DNA of 48,508 bases from Verrucomicrobia bacterium Tous-C9LFEB (GTDB lineage Bacteria; Acidobacteriota; Terriglobia; Terriglobales; Acidobacteriaceae), in assembly GCA_903970445.1 (NCBI GenBank), contig CAJCIP010000115.1, positions 1-48,508 on the forward strand. The letters are read 5' to 3'. Positions 25,457 through 35,382 of the stretch are shown one piece after another; within the stretch, counting starts at the first letter, position 1, and each line of letters starts with the position of its first letter. Position numbers and translations under genes: made by a program. The notes beneath the pieces are model-generated. The model saw only the letters and a list, made by a program, of their open reading frames with translations. It was not told where the DNA came from and did not search any database.

Positions 25457-27100
25457 CTACTTCTTGTGGTGACGGCGGTGAGCCGGAGCAGCTGTACGAG
25501 GTTGAGCCTTGACTGCGCTCTCATCCACTGGGGTGAGACCGGTTGTGTCAAAGTTCGCGCCCGTTGGGATAAGGGTTGTCGCCGAGCTCTTGGTACCAGC
25601 TGTGCTGGTGTAGACCGAGATGCGCGAGGCGTCGATACCCTTCTCCTTGACCAGGTAATCCTTCTCATTGACAGCGCGTTCTGCGGCCTTGTGATCCGCC
25701 ATCTTTTCATCAGCGGCGGAACTACCGGCGATGGCGAGCTTGGCTTGTGGGTCACGCTGCGCGTTGATAGCGATATCGTCAAGGCAAGCCTTGGCTTCGT
25801 TATCTACGCGTGTTGGACGCTTCGTGTCGCGATCAAAGGAGATCGTGCAGAGGCTCGTCGTATTGATGACCGGAGGAGCGGTGCTTGCAACAGTCACTGT
25901 GGTCATCTGCGAGGCTGTTTGACCCTTGTCGTCAACAACGTTGCAAGTGACGGTGATTGTGCCAGGCGCCACACCGGTGGTCGTCAGGGTTGCGGTCGAA
26001 GTGTTACCGCTGATCGATCCAGCCGTGGAGCTATAGCTGTACGTCAGTGGACGATTCTGCGGGCTTACACCGTTTGCAGTAATCGTGGAAGGATCACCAG
26101 GGTTGACGGTCGAGGGATTAGCCGAGCAACCGATCGTCGGAGGCGCAAACGGGGTGACAGTGAACTGCGCCGAGCAATCAGCCATTTGACCAGGCTTGTT
26201 GCCCTGCGAAACGTGCCCCTTGACCGTGTAGGTGCCGGCAGACAATGTGCTGGTGTTGACAGCAGCAACGTTCGATGTACCAGTGACCGTGCCGCCATCA
26301 GAAGTCCATGCGTAGGTGGCGTCCTTCTTCGGGTTCAGGTTCATCGCCGTACCCGTCACTGTAACCGCGTCGCCCGGATAAATCGTTCCGGTTGGAGCTG
26401 TCACCGAGCAGGCATCGGTGATTGGCGGAGGCGGAATGATATGACCGAAGTGCATCAGGATGCCGGTGCTGAGTTCAGCAGCGCCGATGTTTGCGCGTCC
26501 GCCTAGCGGCCCGCCGGTAGGCACGGAAACAGCAGGGCCAAAGTCAGAGTGAATATACCGATAGTCGGCCTGGAACAGGCGAATACCGAAGCGGTGGTTG
26601 AAGAAGGGCAGGTCGTAGTCCATACCGCCGCCAGCGTACAGACCAACACCCCACGTGTAAGGCTCGTGCTCAAACGCCGCAGGAGTGTCGTTGTTTGGTC
26701 CACCGATGCGAACACCACCCGCGCCGCCGTGAGCGAAGAGGGTAAAGTTCTGCATGGGAGCGCGGAAAATGGGGCCAAGGTAACCGGCGTGCAGGCCATC
26801 GTTCTGACCGTCGGGGTTGCCGATGTAAGTCAACTCCATGCCGGCGTACTTGTTGAAGTAGTAAGCGCCGCTCCCAATTGCACCGTAATCCACGGATGAA
26901 TAGCGTATGTTCGCTGGCTTCACCTGCCCGTGCGCGCCGAAGTACGAGTAACCCGCAAACAGGTCAATACGCGATGGATTAGGCCCGCTTGGGGCGGTTG
27001 TGCTGGGCGCGGTCTGCGCGCTCAAGCTTGCTACTCCAAGGCTGACCGCACTGGCAGCCAACAGACACCGTCCGATGCTGCGTAATGGGCTATAAGACAT
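25457..27100 (-). CDS. OmpA-family outer-membrane protein with Ig-like domains
   Basis: A 547-residue envelope protein. Residues 1-29 form a signal peptide (LAASAVSLGVASLSAQT). Residues 40-230 look like an eight-strand beta-barrel (FAGYSYFG, AYYFNKYAGMELTY, GVGLYAGGGMDY and so on, ending FGHIIPPPP). Two Ig/PKD-like repeats follow, each starting with a Cys and PGD (CSVTAPTGTIYPGDAVTVTG and CSANPSTVNPGDPST). The C-terminal third is OmpA-like but the peptidoglycan Asp/Arg signature is diverged: FDRDTKRPTRVDNEAKACLD and KAAERAVNEKDYLVKEKGI. It ends in a basic RRHHKK tail. GGAGGA is seven bases before the ATG. Structural anchoring of outer membrane to cell wall is likely. Confidence 0.85.
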   Translation of the reverse strand: MSYSPLRSIGRCLLAASAVSLGVASLSAQTAPSTTAPSGPNPSRIDLFAGYSYFGAHGQVKPANIRYSSVDYGAIGSGAYYFNKYAGMELTYIGNPDGQNDGLHAGYLGPIFRAPMQNFTLFAHGGAGGVRIGGPNNDTPAAFEHEPYTWGVGLYAGGGMDYDLPFFNHRFGIRLFQADYRYIHSDFGPAVSVPTGGPLGGRANIGAAELSTGILMHFGHIIPPPPITDACSVTAPTGTIYPGDAVTVTGTAMNLNPKKDATYAWTSDGGTVTGTSNVAAVNTSTLSAGTYTVKGHVSQGNKPGQMADCSAQFTVTPFAPPTIGCSANPSTVNPGDPSTITANGVSPQNRPLTYSYSSTAGSISGNTSTATLTTTGVAPGTITVTCNVVDDKGQTASQMTTVTVASTAPPVINTTSLCTISFDRDTKRPTRVDNEAKACLDDIAINAQRDPQAKLAIAGSSAADEKMADHKAAERAVNEKDYLVKEKGIDASRISVYTSTAGTKSSATTLIPTGANFDTTGLTPVDESAVKAQPRTAAPAHRRHHKK

Positions 27101-27356
27101 TCGACATCCTCCACTGAAAATACAACTGGGTGAAATATTTCTGCGGACTTCCCTGAAACCAAAGGGTCCGCTTACCTGTTATGAATTCCACAAAAGTGTA
27201 CCTCAGATACTTTCGGTGTCGACAAGAAATTTCTCTGAGAGCAACATTTATGCAATTTACTAGTGAAGCACCGGCTAGATTTCACGGTAAAAACCGCTGA
27301 GTACCTATGCGGTTATTACCTCCGTGCTCCGAATCTTCAAAATCTTTTTGCTCTAT
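27101..27356. other. Intergenic region between nuoB and the OmpA-like gene
   Basis: These 256 bases hold a hairpin near the nuoB stop (27286-27320) and the leader of the OmpA-like gene, whose ribosome-binding site GGAGGA lies at about 27106-27111. No further gene, tRNA or riboswitch is recognised. I could not find a convincing pair of promoter boxes. Confidence 0.5.
27286..27320 (-). terminator. Putative terminator downstream of nuoB
   Basis: On the minus strand GGTAATAACCGC and GCGGTTTTTACC pair over 12 positions with one mismatch around an 11-base loop. A run of five T lies in the 3' arm. It starts 37 bases after the nuoB stop. The long loop makes it a moderate candidate. Confidence 0.5.
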
Positions 27357-27974
27357 TCAAGCAAGATTCAGAGTTTCTTTGATCGTTCCTCTTGAAGCTT
27401 GGATTTTTTCCTGCAACAGGGTGATCGCATATAAAAGTTGTTCTGGCCGGGGAGGGCATCCGGGCACGTATACGTCTACTGGAATCACCTGGTTGACACC
27501 CTGTAAAAGAGCATAATTATTGAAGACACCGCCTGAGGTCGCGCATGCACCCATGGAAATGACCCACTTGGGTTCAGGCATCTGCTCGTATAGCCGCCGG
27601 ATCACTGGAGCCATTTTTTGCGAAACGCGCCCGGCGATGATCATCAGATCACTCTGTCGCGGGGAAGGACGGAACACCTCCGCACCGAAACGTGCAATGT
27701 CGTATCGGGATCCGCCCATCGACATCATCTCAATAGCACAGCACGCTAATCCGAACGTCATCGGCCAGACAGAATTCTTGCGGACCCAGTTGATCGCTGC
27801 GTCAAGCGATGCAAGAACCACGCCCTCCGGTTGATCGTCGCCCCAGTTCACTTCCGCAACTTTGTCGCGATTCTTCCCAAAACTATCCAACGTGCCGAAA
27901 ATGTATCGGTCACTCCGCTGGGGGGTGTTGGTTGGGCGACCATTCGTGCTTGTCTGGCTTGGATCAGGGTTCAT
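27357..27974 (-). CDS. nuoB: NADH-quinone oxidoreductase subunit NuoB
   Basis: A 205-residue peripheral-arm subunit of respiratory Complex I that carries iron-sulphur cluster N2, the last electron carrier before quinone. Cluster ligands are visible: the tandem Cys in [11 protein letters not shown], then MGACATSGG and VPGCPPRPE, plus [20 protein letters not shown]. The N-terminal 35 residues form a polar extension longer than in many NuoB proteins. Upstream is a hypothetical gene and downstream a different transcription unit, so no nuoA, nuoC or nuoD flanks it, unlike the usual operon. It may be a second copy or a relocated gene. Identity is certain. Confidence 0.97.
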   Translation of the reverse strand: MNPDPSQTSTNGRPTNTPQRSDRYIFGTLDSFGKNRDKVAEVNWGDDQPEGVVLASLDAAINWVRKNSVWPMTFGLACCAIEMMSMGGSRYDIARFGAEVFRPSPRQSDLMIIAGRVSQKMAPVIRRLYEQMPEPKWVISMGACATSGGVFNNYALLQGVNQVIPVDVYVPGCPPRPEQLLYAITLLQEKIQASRGTIKETLNLA

Positions 27975-28040
27975 AAACTCAGTATACGTTTTCGGCCAGA
28001 GTGACTTGCCAGGTTGTTCGCATCAGGTTGCTACGTACTG

Positions 28041-28757
28041 TTATGGAGGCTGTGATGCTTTTGCGTTCACGGTGGTTGGTTGCCCACCGCACTGGACAGG
28101 CTTCTCGGTGACTCCCGACATGACCCGCATACCTGAGGGCAGCTCAAGCAGCAGCCGGAAGCGAATCGCTTCCAGCCTGCCCAGCGCCGACGGAGCAGCC
28201 GACTCGTCGGCGACATGAGGCGTGCTGGCAAGATGAAGCGCGACGGTGGAAGCCATTTTGGCTTGGTCCGCCAATCCAGGAGCAAAGCGCGAATCCAGCA
28301 GCTCTAATGTGCCTTCCGGCTGCTTGATAAGAACCGATTCGAGCTTCGCCTCGCTCTCTGCATTGCCCGCCAGTACTTCGGGCTGCAGATGTTCAAGCAT
28401 TCGGAAAGCAGCACGATCCGCAGCAAAGCGAAAATGTCGTGGATTCCAAGCCACGGCATCCTGCGCTCGAAATGCCCAATCCGTGCTGATGAGTAAGGGG
28501 CTCACCGACTGGTACGGCGGCGTGGCCAACTCCGCGTAATCGTGCTTTTCCCGCGGAGCGTGAGCGTCCAACACCCGAATGACCCAGCCCGAGTGAAGCG
28601 GCTCCAGATACAACCTGAGGCCTTTTGCAAAAACCGCATTGAAGCTTTGACCCGCCGCGACTTGGCCCTCGATCACCGCCTGATGGCACATCTGCGTGTG
28701 CGGCGGAGCGGCCACGGCGCTTTGCGAGATGAAGATGCTCGAGAGAGCACGAAACAC
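28041..28757 (-). CDS. Hypothetical protein, probably exported
   Basis: I do not recognise this family. The open frame begins upstream at 28874 inside glnD, but the first part overlaps the glnD end and looks non-coding. A GTG at 28757 gives 238 residues with a signal-peptide-like start, FRALSSIFISQSAVAAPP. No good ribosome-binding site decides the start. The protein has a Trp/Tyr-rich middle (WVIRVLDAHAPREKHDYAEL, WAFRAQDAVAWNPRHFRFA) and two Cys near the ends. It lies 37 bases after glnD and 66 before nuoB on the same strand, so it may be transcribed with the nitrogen-control genes. Confidence 0.6.
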   Translation of the reverse strand: MFRALSSIFISQSAVAAPPHTQMCHQAVIEGQVAAGQSFNAVFAKGLRLYLEPLHSGWVIRVLDAHAPREKHDYAELATPPYQSVSPLLISTDWAFRAQDAVAWNPRHFRFAADRAAFRMLEHLQPEVLAGNAESEAKLESVLIKQPEGTLELLDSRFAPGLADQAKMASTVALHLASTPHVADESAAPSALGRLEAIRFRLLLELPSGMRVMSGVTEKPVQCGGQPTTVNAKASQPP

Positions 28758-28794
28758 AACAGCGGCCTGGCGGCCACAACCGCCGCTCCTACGC

Positions 28795-31365
28795 TTATGC
28801 GGCGTTGGCTTCGATTGCCGTTCGCAGAGAACTCCCAAGCTCAACCTGCTGCTCCTCCTCCAACTGTTTTCCATTGATCGTCAGGTAAAAGACGTCGATT
28901 GCGGTTTCACCTTCGGTATCGATCAAAGCCACTTCTACGTTGTACCCCAATCCACTCAGCGTTTCGCTGATTGCTCGAAGGAGTCCAGGCGTGTCCTGCG
29001 CCACGACTTGCATCAGCGTGCTATGCGGAGAAGCGGTCGTGTCAAAGATCACCTTAGTTTCGACCACAAAGCGAGGCGAGCGTTTTCGGCGCCCTCGCCT
29101 ACCCTTCAACATGGCTTCGATAGAAGCTCTCCCTGCGACGAGATCACGCACACTCCGTACAAAGCGTTCGCGCTCGCTTTCATTCAACTCAAGGGTTCGA
29201 TAGGAGTCCGTGAAGCGGAATGTGTCTACGATCACTCCGCTGGCATTGGCAAACGCTTCAGCGGACACGACATTCATGCCCCAGGCCGCGAGAGTGCCGG
29301 CGAGGTTCGAAAACAGCCTCGGTTGATCTCGTGTCACCAGCGTAATTTCACTCATGGTCAGGCCGTAATGAAACGCAATCTGAAACGGCTCTTCTGCGAA
29401 CCTGGTCGTCATTAGGAACTGCTGAACAATCGCTTCCTTGCCTCGCGTCAGCAGGTAGCGTTCGGGAAACCCTTCAAGGAAGATTTCCACTTCCGCCTTT
29501 TGTGAGGGCAGTAATTCCAAAACCCGAAGCACCCGCTCGTCCTCTCCTCGCGTGTGGATGCGCTCCTCGTCGACGTTCCTGTCGAGTTGATTGGCAGCAC
29601 TCATCGAAAGGCGCCACAGGTTTTCGGCTTTCCAAGGTGTAAGAGCATCTGGATGGACTGCATCGATGTCTGCATACGTGAAGACCGTGAGCATTCGAAG
29701 TGACTCATGAGTCTGGACCTTCGCGGAAAACGCCTTCACAGTTGCGAGATCAAAGATGTCGCGCCGCAGCGCCGCGGACATTTCAAGATGTGCCTCAATG
29801 AGGCGCAATGCCAGCTCCCCGTCATAAGGATCGACCTCCAGTCGCGCCAACACGCCGCGAGCGATGCGCGCACTCTCGGCGGCATGATCGTCACTCATAC
29901 GTCCTTTGCCGGTGTCATGCAGCAGAGCAGCCAGAAACAACGCACCGCGGTGCTGCAGTTCGCGAATCATGATGCCGAACTTCAGCCGCCATTCCGGCGC
30001 GCCGTGCAGAGGCGTAGCTTCCAACTCGTGCAGAACATCGATGAGCACAAACGTGTGCTCGTCCACGGTGTAGCGATGGTACGCATCGCGGATTACCAGG
30101 GCATCAATTCCGTGGAATTCGGGAAGAATAAGCTCGAGCAGACCGATGGCATGCATGGAGCGCAGCGCAATGCCTGCGTGCCGTCCCGTCAGTACAGCGC
30201 TCAGGCGCGTCCATAAGGCCGGCCAATCGTCCAGATGTGCAGCCAGTAAAGGGAGCACAGCGGTGATGCGCTCTTCGCTCTCATATGACAGTTTTGCGCC
30301 CGTCGTTGATACAGCGGCAAAAGCCTTCATAACGACATCAGGATCTGCCGCCGGATCCATGAGACCTGAGGCATCGAGCGCAATCTGGCCGTCCTTTAGG
30401 CTGAAGCCTTGCGGATCGAGCAATTTCACCCGGCGCGTTTCTCGTGGCAGCAAGTTCAGCCCGGACACTTCAAACGCTCTTTGCAGCATTCGGTCGACGA
30501 CGCGTGCATGCCTGAAATAGGCCCGTACCCAAACAGAAGCACTCATCGCCTGGCTACTTGTTGCAGGCAACCCGATGCGCAGCTCTGCAGCAGCATCCTG
30601 CGCCTGCCAATCCAATGTATTGTCGTCGCGTTGATGGCGGAAATGAAGAAAGCACCGTAGCGCAAATAGGAAAGCACATGCATCATTGAACTCTTGCCCG
30701 CGTGCCTCCCCGCGGGAAGAAAGCAGGTCTAGCCAGATGGAGACGTTTGCATCGCGTAGACCGCCCGGGCAATCCTTGATGTTCGGTTCGAGGTGGAAGA
30801 TCGTGTTGCCGTATTTGGCGTGCCGCTCTCGCGTCATCGAAAGGAGCGCCGTTCGCATGCTCTTTGCGTCCCGGGTCAGCATCCTGCTTTCAAGCCGGCC
30901 GTCCAGCTTGCCAAACACAATCTGACTTCCGGCGACGAAGCGCCTGTCCAAGAGAGACAAACCAAACTCGGCATTATCAAGCGAAAATCGCTCGCACTCC
31001 GCAATCGTGCGGGTCACGGGCGATGCACGCATCCCGCAGTCCCAAAGTGCTTGTGAGACACGTCTGATAGCTTGCTTCGCATCGGGATCCGCTGCTTTCT
31101 CAGAGCAAAACAGTAGGTCGACGTCTGAATGCGGAAAGAGTTGCGAGCGCCCGTAGCCGCCCACCGCAACGAGAGCAACTGTCTGGACTGACTTTGGGCC
31201 GCTGGCCGTTGCTTCTGTCCACAGTTGCCGCAGAATCTCATCCAGTAACGCCGCGCGCGCGACCGTGACGCGCACACCGTTTCCATCAGCTCCGAATTCG
31301 CGATGAAGCAAATCCATTTGCTGTTGATACCGCGCCTGTATGGGTTCGTCGTGCGTCGCCCTCAC
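28795..31365 (-). CDS. glnD: PII uridylyltransferase/uridylyl-removing enzyme
   Basis: An 856-residue cytoplasmic sensor of glutamine that uridylylates and deuridylylates PII. Domains in order: nucleotidyltransferase with GGYGRSQLFPHSDVDLL near residues 70-86, a GlnD helical linker, an HD hydrolase domain with ALLHDTGKGRMSDDHA, and two C-terminal ACT domains (MSEITLVTRDQPRLFSNLAG and LMQVVAQDTPGLLRAIS). Length fits the usual 850-930. The start is GTG at 31365. It lies 30 bases after glnB and the order amtB-glnB-glnD makes a nitrogen-sensing transcription unit. Its PII partner next door has the target Tyr51. Confidence 0.96.
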   Translation of the reverse strand: MRATHDEPIQARYQQQMDLLHREFGADGNGVRVTVARAALLDEILRQLWTEATASGPKSVQTVALVAVGGYGRSQLFPHSDVDLLFCSEKAADPDAKQAIRRVSQALWDCGMRASPVTRTIAECERFSLDNAEFGLSLLDRRFVAGSQIVFGKLDGRLESRMLTRDAKSMRTALLSMTRERHAKYGNTIFHLEPNIKDCPGGLRDANVSIWLDLLSSRGEARGQEFNDACAFLFALRCFLHFRHQRDDNTLDWQAQDAAAELRIGLPATSSQAMSASVWVRAYFRHARVVDRMLQRAFEVSGLNLLPRETRRVKLLDPQGFSLKDGQIALDASGLMDPAADPDVVMKAFAAVSTTGAKLSYESEERITAVLPLLAAHLDDWPALWTRLSAVLTGRHAGIALRSMHAIGLLELILPEFHGIDALVIRDAYHRYTVDEHTFVLIDVLHELEATPLHGAPEWRLKFGIMIRELQHRGALFLAALLHDTGKGRMSDDHAAESARIARGVLARLEVDPYDGELALRLIEAHLEMSAALRRDIFDLATVKAFSAKVQTHESLRMLTVFTYADIDAVHPDALTPWKAENLWRLSMSAANQLDRNVDEERIHTRGEDERVLRVLELLPSQKAEVEIFLEGFPERYLLTRGKEAIVQQFLMTTRFAEEPFQIAFHYGLTMSEITLVTRDQPRLFSNLAGTLAAWGMNVVSAEAFANASGVIVDTFRFTDSYRTLELNESERERFVRSVRDLVAGRASIEAMLKGRRGRRKRSPRFVVETKVIFDTTASPHSTLMQVVAQDTPGLLRAISETLSGLGYNVEVALIDTEGETAIDVFYLTINGKQLEEEQQVELGSSLRTAIEANAA

Positions 31366-31395
31366 CCCTTGGTCCGAGTACCCGGATTGCAGAAT

Positions 31396-33209
<1,814 letters not shown>

Positions 33210-33348
33210 ATGTCGAGGACCCTTTCGCAAGTCGTACAAACCAGTGAAGAGAAGTCGGCAACCTGCGCCCGGGAGGCACAGGGTTAGAGATAGGTTTCCT
33301 CGGCCGCAATGGGCCTAGGAACGATGTCTTGTGAGTCTGTTGAGACCT

Positions 33349-33376
33349 ACTGTACACATAACAAGGCGTTGCTCAA
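33349..33376 (-). promoter_or_regulatory. Possible sigma70-type promoter for amtB
   Basis: On the minus strand TTGAGC (33376-33371) and TACAGT (33354-33349) are separated by 16 bases, about 140 bases upstream of the amtB start. No sigma54 GG/GC pair is seen in this interval. Both hexamers deviate from consensus, so this is tentative. Confidence 0.25.
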
Positions 33377-33426
33377 AGCAGTTCTGCGGCTGTCTTGAAT
33401 CGTTCCTTCGTCTGTAAGCTATTTGC

Positions 33427-33798
33427 ATGTCTATCGTGAAGCCTCAACTTGTTCGCTGGCAGGATGTTCCGCTTGAATTGCTGAATCCTTTGCTCGAACG
33501 CCAATACCTCTCAGGCCGGCAAATGACGGTCGCGCAGATCCATCTGAAGAAAGGTTGTGTGGTTCCTTCGCACAGCCACGAAAACGAGCAGATTTCGATG
33601 GTGCTCAGTGGTCAGTTGCGCTTCACGTTCAACCGAGACGGAAGCTTCGAGCAGTACACAGTGCGTCAGGGAGAGGTACTGGTTATCCCCGCAAATTTTA
33701 CCCACTCTGCGGAAGCTCTTGAGGATACGCTCAATCTCGATATCTTTTCCCCTCGAAGAGAAGACTGGATGTCTGGCGCTGATGCATATCTTCGCTGA
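33427..33798 (+). CDS. Cupin domain-containing protein
   Basis: A 123-residue single-domain cupin, a small beta-barrel that usually binds a metal. The first motif is VPSHSHENEQISMVLSG (His, His, Glu ligands) and the second VIPANFTHSAEA carries the last His. Many such proteins are dioxygenases, isomerases or sensors; nothing here selects one. It is divergent from amtB and 135 bases upstream of the sugar-region synthase, on the same strand. A role in that region is possible but unproven. The ribosome-binding site is weak. Confidence 0.88.
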   Translation: MSIVKPQLVRWQDVPLELLNPLLERQYLSGRQMTVAQIHLKKGCVVPSHSHENEQISMVLSGQLRFTFNRDGSFEQYTVRQGEVLVIPANFTHSAEALEDTLNLDIFSPRREDWMSGADAYLR

Positions 33799-33933
33799 CA
33801 TTTTCGCGTCCAATCATCAAACGAACACAGTCAGGGTCAAAGACGCCTGTAGATGGACGAGGGAGACCCTTTCCTGAAACAATTCGTTTGTAAGCGCAAT
33901 GTGAGACCCCGCCAGAATGGGGATGGAGTTTGA

Positions 33934-34809
33934 ATGAAAAGTGTCAACATCGGCAAAAAGAGCGTCGGCTCTGGTCAGCCCTGTTATGTGATCGCGGAAG
34001 TCGGCATTAACCATAATGGCGACATTGACCTTGCCAAGCGCCTCATTTCCGTAGCTGTTGCTGCGGGATGCGATGCGGTGAAGTTCCAGAAGCGCACAGT
34101 GGAAGTGGTGTACAGCGAAAAAGAGCTTTCCACACCACGTCCAAACCCTTTCGGGGAGACCAACGGGGACCTAAAGCGCGGTCTTGAGTTTGGCGAGGGC
34201 GATTACGACGAGATTTCCAACTTCTGCAAGCAAGTAAAGATCGACTGGTTCGTGTCCCCGTGGGACGAAGCTTCCGTGGACTTCATTGAGAAGTTCGATC
34301 CGCCCGTGTACAAGATTGCATCCGCATCGCTCACCGATGACGCCTTGCTGAAGCACGTCCGCAAGACGGGCAAGCCAATCCTAGCCTCCACCGGGATGAG
34401 CACCTACGACGAGATCGATCATGCTGTGGACGTGCTTGGCAAAGAGAACCTCGTGCTGATGCATACCACTTCGACGTATCCGGCGAAGTACGAGCAGCTC
34501 AACCTGAAAGCGATCCCCTCGATGATCGAGCGCTACGGCATTCCCGTCGGCTACTCAGGCCATGAGACAGGCATTCCAACAACCGTTGCCGCCGCTGTGC
34601 TCGGTGCGTGCTGTGTCGAGCGCCACATCACCATGGACCGTGCGATGTGGGGTTCCGATCAAGCTGCTTCGCTTGAGCCGAATGGCATCAGCCGGCTTGT
34701 ACGAGACATCCGCCTCTGCGAGCAGTCGATGGGAGACGGTGTGAAGCGCGTATATGAAGAGGAAATTCCAGTGATGAAGAAGCTCCGCCGAGTCGGCGCG
34801 GCTGCCTAA
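33934..34809 (+). CDS. NeuB-type N-acetylneuraminate/nonulosonate synthase family protein
   Basis: A 291-residue TIM-barrel enzyme of the NeuB/SpsE family, which condenses phosphoenolpyruvate with an aldose to build nonulosonic acids. Diagnostic blocks: YVIAEVGINHNGDIDLAKRL, DAVKFQKRT, FVSPWDEASVDF, YKIASASLTD, PILASTGMST and VGYSGHETGI. Unlike full NeuB it has no C-terminal antifreeze/SAF domain (usually 340 or more residues), so substrate could differ. No CMP-sugar synthetase is seen in the window. GGAG lies five to six bases before the ATG. The stop overlaps the next start by one base, so it is translated together with the KdsC-like phosphatase. Confidence 0.9.
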   Translation: MKSVNIGKKSVGSGQPCYVIAEVGINHNGDIDLAKRLISVAVAAGCDAVKFQKRTVEVVYSEKELSTPRPNPFGETNGDLKRGLEFGEGDYDEISNFCKQVKIDWFVSPWDEASVDFIEKFDPPVYKIASASLTDDALLKHVRKTGKPILASTGMSTYDEIDHAVDVLGKENLVLMHTTSTYPAKYEQLNLKAIPSMIERYGIPVGYSGHETGIPTTVAAAVLGACCVERHITMDRAMWGSDQAASLEPNGISRLVRDIRLCEQSMGDGVKRVYEEEIPVMKKLRRVGAAA

Positions 34810-35360
34810 TGCCTCGCACGCGAAAGCAACTCACCGATGGCCTGCGAAACTTGCAGGCCATCGCCTTCGATGTCGACGGTGTCTTAACCGACGGTACGCT
34901 CACCTGGTCGCCCCTCGGGAAGGAATACAAAACCTTCTCGTTCAGTGACATCATGGGCATCTCGCTGCTTCGACGCCTGGGCATTAAAATGGCCTTGGTT
35001 TCCGGCGAGGCCTCGCCCCATGTCGATCGCTACGCAGAGAAAATGCACATTCCACACGTCATCAAAGGCACGCGGGATAAGGCGGGGGCGCTGCGAAACT
35101 TTGCCGGCAAGTTTGACCTCTCGCTTGCGCGTATCTGCTTCTTCGGTGATGACATCAATGATCTCTTCGCAATGGACATCGCCGGTCTCTGCGCATGCCC
35201 GTCCAACGCGGCGAAAGAAGTGCGCGAATATGTCGCCCAGCGCGGCTTTGTCGCGAGCCAGCCGGGCGGCCGAGGCGCCGTGCGTGAATTCACCGACGCT
35301 ATTCTCGCCGCCCGCAAGTTGAGCGGTCGCGAAGTCTTCCAGATGCGTCCGCCCGACTAA
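34809..35360 (+). CDS. KdsC-type HAD phosphatase
   Basis: A 183-residue cytoplasmic HAD superfamily hydrolase of the KdsC/YrbI type, which dephosphorylates 3-deoxy-octulosonate or nonulosonate phosphates. The nucleophile motif is AFDVDGVLTDG with Asp21 and Asp23. Motif III/IV residues are in FFGDDINDL, and GEASPHVDRYAEKM and HVIKGTRDKAGAL are typical of the family. The stop/start overlap with the NeuB-like gene (taATG) suggests it removes phosphate from that enzyme's product. True KdsC in KDO synthesis is an alternative, but no kds gene is adjacent. Confidence 0.88.
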   Translation: MPRTRKQLTDGLRNLQAIAFDVDGVLTDGTLTWSPLGKEYKTFSFSDIMGISLLRRLGIKMALVSGEASPHVDRYAEKMHIPHVIKGTRDKAGALRNFAGKFDLSLARICFFGDDINDLFAMDIAGLCACPSNAAKEVREYVAQRGFVASQPGGRGAVREFTDAILAARKLSGREVFQMRPPD

Positions 35361-35382
35361 TCACGACCTACAATGAGACCTG

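Noticed and set aside
25451..26506. 351-codon plus-strand frame opposite the OmpA-like gene
   Set aside because: The opposite strand encodes a signal peptide, barrel and Ig-like repeats with a good ribosome-binding site; the plus frame is Arg/Cys-rich with no recognisable domain.
33210..33426. Sigma54/NtrC control region for amtB
   Set aside because: No GG-N10-GC type promoter is visible; a weak sigma70-like pair fits better.
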